This document shows positions 1-5,187 of a DNA stretch of 7,338 bases, one piece after another. The notes beneath the pieces were generated by a model. That model was not told the origin of the DNA. It made no database searches and was given only the letters and a program-made list of their open reading frames with translations. This DNA is from Deltaproteobacteria bacterium (lineage in GTDB: Bacteria; Desulfobacterota; DSM-4660; Desulfatiglandales; Desulfatiglandaceae). Location: assembly GCA_011051075.1 (NCBI GenBank), contig DREN01000400.1, positions 1-7,338 of the forward strand. Reading direction: 5' to 3'. The translations under genes were made by a program, and so were the position numbers. Position 1 is the stretch's first letter. Each line of letters starts with the position of its first letter.

Positions 1-221
1 GAACTGGAAGAGGAACTCAAATATCTTCAGGAAGAGACCTATGTCATTACCCCTCCAAAATTCCCCAAAGAATAGACAAGGCACCCGGTACCATCCACGT
101 GGTGACGGACAGACAGATTCGCCAGATGAGGGCCAGATAGCTCTCAGAGGTGGTCCAGACCGTTCCGGGGTGGTTTGTCAGTCAGTGGTATCAGGGACAG
201 AACAAGCCGAAAAAAGGGTAA
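1..221 (+). pseudogene. TonB-dependent receptor remnant (N-terminal/plug region), frameshifted and with a premature stop
   Basis: TonB-dependent receptors are outer-membrane beta-barrels with an N-terminal plug that import siderophores, cobalamin or other ligands. Bases 1-75 read in frame 1 as a C-terminal-looking peptide (…EELKYLQEETYVITPPK…) that stops at a TAG at 73-75. From about base 60 the similarity moves to frame 3: IPQRIDKAPGTIHVVTD is followed by RQIRQM. This is the classic plug pattern 'APATI-x-V-V/I-T-x-x-x-I', in which the residues before it normally belong to the frame 1 peptide. A second defect is the TAG at 138-140, where the family usually has an aromatic residue. Beyond it the frame continues LSEVVQTVPGWF and then VSQWYQGQN, matching the 'VL-x-x-VPG-x-x-V' plug segment, and ends at TAA 219-221. 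No beta-barrel part follows, so the rest is deleted. The gene begins outside the window. The family call rests on motif memory, but the agreement across two frames makes decay more likely than chance. Confidence 0.75.
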
Positions 222-300
222 ATCTGCTCTTGATTTTTGTGGGAATAGGAAAGGACGGGAGTCGGTGGTCAGAGGGCAGATCTGGTAAAGGTTTACGGAT
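222..300. other. Short spacer between receptor remnant and antitoxin gene
   Basis: No coding signal could be supported here. It contains small palindromes (CAGATCTG and GTAAACCTTTAC-like) but no hairpin followed by a T-run on either strand. No terminator can therefore be assigned to the minus-strand toxin-antitoxin transcript ending at 301. Confidence 0.4.
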
Positions 301-588
301 TCAGGAGGAAAACGTTTTAAGGCTGTTCAAGACATCTTCGGCGTGAATATTTCCCTTTACTCCCATGTCCGATAGAATGTCTAACGTCTCAGAGAGTGTC
401 AATTTCAACAGATCAGAGGCCTCCCTCAGTGTGATTTTTCCGGCTTTGTACTCTTTGGAGATGTAGGATTCAAAGCCCATCCTTGCCAGCTTTCTCAAAG
501 AATGGGTGTTTTCAATCTTCTCTGACCGGGATACATAGGCTATGGCCTTGTCGATATCCTCAGGGATTCGCATTGATTTTACTTTCAT
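301..588 (-). CDS. Antitoxin-like protein, ribbon-helix-helix N-terminus with UPF0175-like C-terminal helices
   Basis: A 95-residue small protein, probably the antitoxin that neutralises the upstream PIN toxin and represses the shared promoter. The N-terminus (residues 1-45: MKVKSMRIPEDIDKAI, then helical) has the strand-helix-helix look of MetJ/Arc/CopG DNA-binding proteins. Residues 52-80 (GKITLREASDLLKLTLSE, then LDILSDMGV) resemble the helix-turn-helix segment of the UPF0175 family, where 'REAAELLGLS-x-x-E-x-x-x-x-L' is typical. The ATG at 588-586 overlaps the TGA of the toxin gene (ATGA at 585-588), pointing to translational coupling, and a purine-rich Shine-Dalgarno (GGAGAAGG, 600-593) lies just upstream on the minus strand. 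Toxin-then-antitoxin order is the reverse of the more common arrangement. The role is inferred from gene pairing and fold pattern. Confidence 0.8.
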   Translation of the reverse strand: MKVKSMRIPEDIDKAIAYVSRSEKIENTHSLRKLARMGFESYISKEYKAGKITLREASDLLKLTLSETLDILSDMGVKGNIHAEDVLNSLKTFSS

Positions 589-1055
589 TTTTCCTTCTCC
601 AGAAGCAACTTGGTCATGCTGAATTCATCTTCGCTTATAAATCCAGCCAACTGGTCCAATGCCCAAAGTGCTGTGTTCCAGTTTATTTGCCCCTCTTTCT
701 GTAGTTGATGGATAATGAGCCCCGGCAGAATGAAGCGGATCCCGTGGGCTTTCAAAGTACGGGTCAGTTTTGCATCGTCTGTTGCCACCGCATCGTATTT
801 TGCCTTTTCAAAAAGCGCGACCAACGCAAGATCTCCTTTTCTAAAATCCAAATGAGATTCAATAACGTCAATGATCCCGGATGCAATGTTCTGCTCTACT
901 GCAAATGCATCTGCACACTCCTTGATTTTACCGGCATCAACAACTTCCCATTTTATTGTTTCAGGAATAGAGATGGCTGCATTCTCTGCTATGAGCTCTT
1001 TCAGCCCAGCTTTTGTCAGTTTGATCAGGCAATCGGCATCCATCAAGAGTTTCAT
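585..1055 (-). CDS. PIN-domain ribonuclease toxin (VapC-like)
   Basis: A 156-residue protein of PIN-domain size. PIN toxins are Mg2+-dependent ribonucleases that cut specific RNAs and slow growth when not bound by antitoxin. Acidic residues fall where the family places its metal-binding cluster: D6/D8 in LLMDADCLIKL, E37 in KWEVVDAG, D75 in RKGDLALVAL, and D93/D94 in AVATDDAKL. The last is the typical strand 'A-x-x-T-D/N-D' followed by a basic helix. The C-terminus (residues 130-150, ending GFISEDEF) recalls the DUF3368/COG2405 group, which is often paired with UPF0175 antitoxins. No Shine-Dalgarno precedes the ATG at 1055; a promoter at 1063-1092 suggests a leaderless message. The catalytic acidic residues appear complete, so the protein is probably active. 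Target RNA unknown. Confidence 0.85.
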   Translation of the reverse strand: MKLLMDADCLIKLTKAGLKELIAENAAISIPETIKWEVVDAGKIKECADAFAVEQNIASGIIDVIESHLDFRKGDLALVALFEKAKYDAVATDDAKLTRTLKAHGIRFILPGLIIHQLQKEGQINWNTALWALDQLAGFISEDEFSMTKLLLEKEK

Positions 1056-1062
1056 GTAATCT

Positions 1063-1092
1063 ATTGTATTTGATGGGCTACAAATAAGTCAA
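1063..1092 (-). promoter_or_regulatory. Predicted sigma70-type promoter of the toxin-antitoxin pair
   Basis: On the minus strand, TTGACT (1092-1087) and TACAAT (1068-1063) are separated by 18 bases, each one mismatch from the consensus TTGACA/TATAAT. The expected transcription start is near 1056, one base before the toxin ATG at 1055. This agrees with the absence of a ribosome binding site there. Prediction by eye only. Confidence 0.6.
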
Positions 1093-1563
1093 TAGAAAAG
1101 GGTAGGAGATAGCAAAAAGGTGGTATGCGAAATCCGGCTCAACTGGATAAAGAGGGCGGAGGTGAACCCTCTTTATGTATCTTGTTGTCCCGCCGTCGGA
1201 GGGAGAAAGGGAACCCTAAGGGGGGTCTCTGTTATATTTTCAAAAGGCCAAAGTATTACAAATATTCTGTGCCTGTATTTTGTACAACTAACAATATGAT
1301 ATTTGCATTCATAGATCGTGTGTGATAATTTCCTAAAATACTTCGCAATTATGGCTATGTGGATGCCAGGGGCATGGGCGTGAGAACAAAGGTCAAGACG
1401 ACCTGAAAAATTTGCCTTTAACCGGTGAGCTATTCAGGTGTTTAAGGAAATACAAAGTACATTAGCTATGAATTGCCGTATATTTTTTGATCCGCAGATT
1501 TCACAATTGATAAGGATTCCAATCGATTAGAAATAGGAGTTTAGAAACGAAGGACATCACAGG
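1093..1563. other. Intergenic region without a convincing gene (about 470 bases)
   Basis: This lies between the divergently oriented toxin-antitoxin pair and the cyclase gene, so it must carry the cyclase promoter. It contains a perfect 10-bp inverted repeat (1147-1176), a G/A-rich stretch (about 1180-1230), an AT-rich stretch (about 1235-1345) and a smaller inverted repeat ACCTGAA/TTCAGGT (1401-1407 and 1433-1439). An open frame from 1125 to 1325 has low-complexity, protein-unlike composition and is not called. No clear -35/-10 pair for the cyclase gene could be found by eye. Confidence 0.5.
1147..1176. repeat. Perfect inverted repeat / hairpin, 10-bp arms with 10-base loop
   Basis: ATAAAGAGGG (1147-1156) and its exact reverse complement CCCTCTTTAT (1167-1176) flank the loop CGGAGGTGAA. 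Neither strand has a T-run after the stem, so a standard intrinsic terminator is not supported. It could be an operator, an RNA structural element or a remnant of a small repeat. The loop carries GGAGGTG, a Shine-Dalgarno-like string. Confidence 0.6.
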
Positions 1564-3894
1564 GTGACGGAAAAAGGGACAAAGGATCAAGAAACGGTCA
1601 GGTGGAGCATCCGGTGGAAGCTCATGGGTATTATCACGCTCCTGGTGTTCGCCCTGGTTGCCGTACTGTCCTACACCCAGATCTCGTCTCAAAGGAAGAT
1701 TTTGGAGATGGAACTGAACGAGAGGATTGCGCTTATGCGGGCAAACCTCATCGAGCGCGGAAAGGGCTTTATCATCAATCTATCCCAGCAGATCGAAAAC
1801 GACCTGGCCGTTTTAAACCTATCCGGGGTGATGCGGGCCCTCAAAGAAAGCGCGGAGAGCAATAGGGAAATCAAATACGCCATTTTGATGAATTCCTCGG
1901 GCGTGGCCCTTATGGATACGCACCGGCCCGATCTCACCCAGACCCGACTGACCGGGGCGCGCGACAGGGAGGCCCTGAATCAGAGCAAGGTGACGGTGAT
2001 GACCTACAGGGAGGGAGATGAATCAATCGTTGAAATCGTAAATCCCCTGCAGATCAGCACAGAGCCCTGGGGTGTGCTTAGGCTTATTTACACCCTGAAG
2101 CTCCTTGAAAATGAGATAGAGATCTCCCGCAAAGAGATCCGGCAAGAGATAAGGCGGATGATTTACCGATCTATTATGACATCCCTCCTGTTTTTAGGGG
2201 GATGTCTTCTGTTAGTCTTTTTTCTGTCAACAAGGTTCTCGAAACCGCTCATTCGTCTCACCGAATCAGCCCGGAAACTCTCAAAGGGAGATTTTACCAT
2301 CTCATCGGACATTCAAATCCGCTCGAAGGACGAAATCGGCGTCCTTGGGGCCAGTTTTGTTGAAATGAGCAAGGATTTAGAAGGCTCCTATAAAAAATTA
2401 GAGGAGTACAGCAACCGGTATCGCGCCCTGTTTGAATACTCCCCCACCTCCCTGTGGGAGGAGGATTTTTCAGAGGTCAAGACCCACATCGATGGTCTGC
2501 GGGACAAAGGGATTCGGGATTTCAGGGCCTATTTCAACGATCATCCAGAGGAATTAAAAGATTGCACCGGTATGATCAAGATCCTGGATGTGAATGAATC
2601 CACTTTGAAGCTCTATGAGGCGGATAACAAAGATGAGTTAGCACAAAGCCTTGACAAAATCCTGACAGATGAATCCCATGAGATCTTCAAAGAGCAGGTA
2701 CTGGCCATTGCGGAGGGAAAGGCCTTTGAGATCCAGTGTGTCAACAGGACCCTGACGGGAAGGAAGATCACTGTCCTGATGAAGGCCTCCATACCGCCGG
2801 GATATGAGAAGAACTGGGCCAAGGTCCTTATTTCCGTACACGACCTGTCAGAGCGGATGCGAGCCGTATTCCTCAAAGATATGTTTTGCCGTTATCTCTC
2901 TGAAGAGGTGACAAACACGCTCCTGGAAAACCCTGACCTGGTGAATCTTGGGGGTGAAAAACGGAGCGGCACAATCATGATATCCGACCTCCGGGGGTTT
3001 ACCTCTCTTGCCGAGCGCCTTGAACCGGAACAGGTCGTTCAAATCTTGAACACCTATTTCGAGATCATGGTTGAGGTCCTTCTGAAATATAACGCCACCA
3101 TCAACGAAATCATCGGCGACGCGCTCCTGGTGATCTTTGGCGCTCCCCAGAAAATGCCGGACAGGGCCAGGCGGGCTATTGCCTGCGCCATTGAGATGCA
3201 AAACGCCATGGTCAAAGTCAACGAGGAGAACCGCATGCAGGGACTCCCTGAAATTGAGATGGGGATCGGTCTCAACGAGGACGAGGTGATCGTTGGCAAC
3301 ATCGGTTCCAGCAGGCGCAGCAAGTACGGCGTGGTAGGAAGCGGCGTCAACATGACAAGCCGGATTGAATCTTACACCGTGGGAGGGCAGATTCTGATCT
3401 CGGATTCGGTGCGAAAGCAGGCAGGGGAAATTCTGCGTATCGATGAACAACGAGAAGTGATACCCAAAGGCTCGGAAGCGCCGCTCAAGATTTACGAGGT
3501 GGGCGGCATTGGCGTCCCCTACAACCTTGCCCTGGAGGAGAAAGAGCCCTCTCTCGTTGTCTTAGGGAGAAGGGTCCCCCTCCTCTACACGCTGCTTGAT
3601 GCCAAAGATGTGGGCAAAGACCAGCTCAAGGGTCTGATCAGTCGCCTCTCTAAGAAGGGTGCCGAGGTTGAGTTGAAGGAACCTCTAAAACTCTTAACCA
3701 ACATAAAGATGAACCTCGGAGAGGTGTCTGAGGAGTTGGCTTCTAAGGATTTTTACGGGAAGGTTATCGAATATACAAGTGAAGATCAGAATAGATATAT
3801 CGTCCGGTTTACTTCCGCCTCTCCCGAGGTTTCCGCCTATTTCCAGGCGCTCCGGCAATACGGGGTCAGAGAAATGTCCACAGAAAATGCCTGA
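1564..3894 (+). CDS. Membrane-bound class III adenylate/guanylate cyclase with periplasmic sensor, HAMP and PAS domains
   Basis: A 776-residue inner-membrane receptor that should make cAMP or cGMP in response to a periplasmic signal. Order: short cytoplasmic N-terminus; TM1 about 21-39; periplasmic Cache-like sensor about 43-198; TM2 about 203-222; HAMP about 223-276 (SKPLIRLTESARKLSKGDF); PAS about 285-430 (starts YRALFEYSP); class III cyclase about 465-640; C-terminal extension about 645-776. The metal-binding aspartates are D475 (ISDLRGFTS) and D519 (IIGDALLVIFG); the transition-state pair is N596 and R600 (VNMTSR). The purine-recognition positions are E515 (INEIIGD) and G589 (KYGVVGS) rather than the Lys and Asp/Thr of classical adenylate cyclases. 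The start is GTG 1564, nine bases after AAGGA (1550-1554); ATG 1624 is an alternative but would remove the residues before TM1. The gene appears intact. Substrate cannot be fixed from sequence alone. Confidence 0.9.
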   Translation: MTEKGTKDQETVRWSIRWKLMGIITLLVFALVAVLSYTQISSQRKILEMELNERIALMRANLIERGKGFIINLSQQIENDLAVLNLSGVMRALKESAESNREIKYAILMNSSGVALMDTHRPDLTQTRLTGARDREALNQSKVTVMTYREGDESIVEIVNPLQISTEPWGVLRLIYTLKLLENEIEISRKEIRQEIRRMIYRSIMTSLLFLGGCLLLVFFLSTRFSKPLIRLTESARKLSKGDFTISSDIQIRSKDEIGVLGASFVEMSKDLEGSYKKLEEYSNRYRALFEYSPTSLWEEDFSEVKTHIDGLRDKGIRDFRAYFNDHPEELKDCTGMIKILDVNESTLKLYEADNKDELAQSLDKILTDESHEIFKEQVLAIAEGKAFEIQCVNRTLTGRKITVLMKASIPPGYEKNWAKVLISVHDLSERMRAVFLKDMFCRYLSEEVTNTLLENPDLVNLGGEKRSGTIMISDLRGFTSLAERLEPEQVVQILNTYFEIMVEVLLKYNATINEIIGDALLVIFGAPQKMPDRARRAIACAIEMQNAMVKVNEENRMQGLPEIEMGIGLNEDEVIVGNIGSSRRSKYGVVGSGVNMTSRIESYTVGGQILISDSVRKQAGEILRIDEQREVIPKGSEAPLKIYEVGGIGVPYNLALEEKEPSLVVLGRRVPLLYTLLDAKDVGKDQLKGLISRLSKKGAEVELKEPLKLLTNIKMNLGEVSEELASKDFYGKVIEYTSEDQNRYIVRFTSASPEVSAYFQALRQYGVREMSTENA

Positions 3895-3909
3895 GTTTTA
3901 GGGATTTTT

Positions 3910-4095
3910 ATGAAAAACTTCATGGAGCCTGAGAGTGTTGGGCTCATCGGGATAACCAGGAAAACCGGTGGCGGGAGCTTCAATCTCATGGAGAATATGA
4001 TCAGGTGCGGGTTTTCCGGCAAGATTTTCCCTGTCAATCCTGAGAGAGAGGCAAAAGGTCCTCAAAGGGATCGCCTGAATGAGTACAAAGGATAA
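3910..4095 (+). pseudogene. Remnant of an ADP-forming acyl-CoA synthetase (CoA-binding domain N-terminus)
   Basis: The 61-codon frame opens with residues characteristic of the Rossmann-type CoA-binding domain of acetate/acyl-CoA ligase (ADP-forming): MEPESVGLIGITRK, then GGGSFNLMENMIRCGF and SGKIFPVNP. Intact enzymes of this family are about 450-700 residues and make acyl-CoA and ADP reversibly from acid, CoA and ATP. Here similarity ends after about 46 residues. The following residues (EREAKGPQRDRL…) look unrelated and the frame stops at TAA 4093-4095. In the neighbouring frame the same bases read RERQKVLKGIA followed by TGA (4077-4079), which could be an out-of-frame scar of the original C-terminus. 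That would mean a large internal deletion joined near 4040. It starts 15 bases after the cyclase stop and is probably co-transcribed. A functional small protein cannot be excluded but is unlikely. Confidence 0.75.
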
Positions 4096-4113
4096 GGAGC
4101 TACGGCAGAGATC

Positions 4114-4362
4114 ATGGAAGGGTACATAAAGGCGGCCACCCTGGACAACCAGTTTGAGGCCCAGTTATTGGAATCGATTCTCAGAGAGCAGGAGATCCCC
4201 CACCTGATGAGGTCTTACTACGATACGGCCTTTGACGGCCTTTTCCAGACCCAGAAGGGGTGGGGTCATGTGAGTGCGCCCCGGGAATACGTAGAGGAGA
4301 TCGTGGAGATACTGTCTGATTTGAGGAGGAAAAGAGACAGAGAAAACGTGGAACCTGAATGA
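4114..4362 (+). CDS. DUF2007-like small protein (putative signal-transducing protein)
   Basis: An 82-residue soluble protein. The pattern AATLDNQFEAQLLESILRE followed by QEIPHLM matches the DUF2007 family ('…EA-x-L-L-x-S-x-L-x-x-x-G-I-P…'). It ends in the usual 'V-x-x-x-x-x-E-x-A/I-x-x-I-L' helix (VSAPREYVEEIVEIL, about residues 52-68). The family has a small alpha/beta fold, and its biochemical role is not established. It often sits as a free-standing protein or at the end of larger ones. An AAGGAG (4094-4099) lies 14 bases upstream of the ATG, longer than ideal, with a weak GAG closer in. Its TGA (4360-4362) overlaps an ATG at 4359 that begins the longest frame of the next gene, so the two may be translationally coupled. 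The C-terminal tail (RRKRDRENVEPE) is charged and probably disordered. Confidence 0.7.
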   Translation: MEGYIKAATLDNQFEAQLLESILREQEIPHLMRSYYDTAFDGLFQTQKGWGHVSAPREYVEEIVEILSDLRRKRDRENVEPE

Positions 4363-4388
4363 CTTGCAGGGGCCACACAACGAGATTC

Positions 4389-5087
4389 ATGGGTTACAGG
4401 AGGGTTCGGCTCATGCTCGGAAACGCGTTGATGGTAGTTAGTTTTTTTCTTTCTATTTCAGGGTGTTATAATCAAGATATAAACTTCAGTATTCGGTTTG
4501 GGCAGATAGAGGGATTAAGGGCACAGGACAGGATAATATTTGAGGAAAACCGGATCGGCCAAGTGGAGTCCATTTCTTACACTAACGAAGGTGATTATCT
4601 TGTTCATGTGCAGATAGACAAGCCCTTTGTAAATGCGGCAACCGAATACTCCCGGTTCTTCATTATCGACGATCCGTCGAAACGGGGAAGGAAGGCGGTT
4701 CAGATGGTAAGGACAGGGAAGGGCGGTTTGCCCCTGGAGAAGGGCGCCGTTGTTGAGGGCACCACAAGGTTCGCGTTTCTCCTCAGTACCATGCAGGACA
4801 ACCTTGGAAAGGCGGTATCAGATTTAAACCGTAAATTCAAGGAGATGTCTGATGATTTGAAAGGGATTCCTGAGAGCAGCGAGGTAAAGGAGTTTGAGCG
4901 GTACCTTGGCGAGCTCAAGGAAAAAATGCTGAGCGCCGGGGCCGGCGTGCGGGAAAAGATCCAGAAGGATCTGCTGCCCTGGCTCCAGAAGGAGATAGAC
5001 AAACTCAGGGAGAGGCTCAGAAAGCTGGGCCGGGAAAAGGAGGTTGAGCCCCTTGAGGTAAAGATGGAGGAGCTGAGGAGGATCTGA
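4389..5087 (+). CDS. MCE (MlaD-like) domain lipoprotein with C-terminal coiled coil
   Basis: A 232-residue protein from the start chosen here. MCE proteins bind and channel lipids between inner and outer membrane, usually with an ABC transporter. A lipoprotein signal peptide ends in the lipobox SISGC (Cys26), so the protein should be anchored by lipidation rather than by a TM helix. The MCE domain follows at about residues 30-127: INFSIRFGQIEGLRAQD, then RIGQVESI, where 'I-x-G-L-x-x-G/Q-x-x-V-x-x-x-G-x-x-I-G-x-V' is the family pattern. Residues about 150-232 are strongly charged and helical (KEIDKLRERLRKLGREKE), likely a coiled coil. Three starts share the frame: ATG 4359 (overlapping the previous stop), ATG 4389, and ATG 4413, which has AGGAGG (4398-4403) nine bases upstream. 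I chose 4389 because it keeps the basic GYRRVR n-region, but 4413 has the best ribosome site. No permease or ATPase partner is in the window. Confidence 0.8.
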   Translation: MGYRRVRLMLGNALMVVSFFLSISGCYNQDINFSIRFGQIEGLRAQDRIIFEENRIGQVESISYTNEGDYLVHVQIDKPFVNAATEYSRFFIIDDPSKRGRKAVQMVRTGKGGLPLEKGAVVEGTTRFAFLLSTMQDNLGKAVSDLNRKFKEMSDDLKGIPESSEVKEFERYLGELKEKMLSAGAGVREKIQKDLLPWLQKEIDKLRERLRKLGREKEVEPLEVKMEELRRI

Positions 5088-5187
5088 AGCGGGAACCCTG
5101 CAGGCGCTATCTTCGTTTGGTGTGCTACATGGGCGGTTAACGGAATTCTATTACTGAAATCTGATCGATTCCAAAGGAGCAAGACGG
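5088..5187 (+). promoter_or_regulatory. Intergenic spacer ending in a strong ribosome binding site
   Basis: One hundred bases separate the MCE gene from the acyl-CoA dehydrogenase gene. AAGGAG at 5174-5179 lies eight bases before the ATG at 5188 and fixes that start. No terminator hairpin is visible, so read-through from the upstream genes is possible. Confidence 0.6.

Noticed and set aside
41..346. Open frame of 101 codons on the plus strand
   Set aside because: It overlaps the TonB receptor remnant, which is better supported in other frames, and the antitoxin 3' end. Its composition is low-complexity and not protein-like.
705..1073. Plus-strand frame of 122 codons opposite the PIN toxin
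   Set aside because: Cysteine-rich nonsense translation, antisense to a gene with clear PIN residues.
1147..1176. Hairpin as an intrinsic terminator
   Set aside because: No T-run follows the stem on either strand, and no gene ends nearby.
1125..1325. Open frame of 66 codons on the plus strand with AAGGTGG just upstream
   Set aside because: The translation shows no family resemblance, and it runs through the perfect inverted repeat and an AT-rich stretch. Probably chance.
1401..1439. Inverted repeat ACCTGAA/TTCAGGT as an operator for the cyclase gene
   Set aside because: Seven-base arms 25 bases apart are weak evidence, and no adjacent promoter could be recognised.
1479..1535. Cyclase promoter candidates (TATATT at 1479-1484; TTGATA at 1507-1512)
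   Set aside because: Neither has a partner element at acceptable spacing.
2848..3450. Minus-strand frame of 200 codons opposite the cyclase domain
   Set aside because: A shadow of the conserved cyclase coding strand. Its His/Pro/Asp-rich translation has no recognisable motif.
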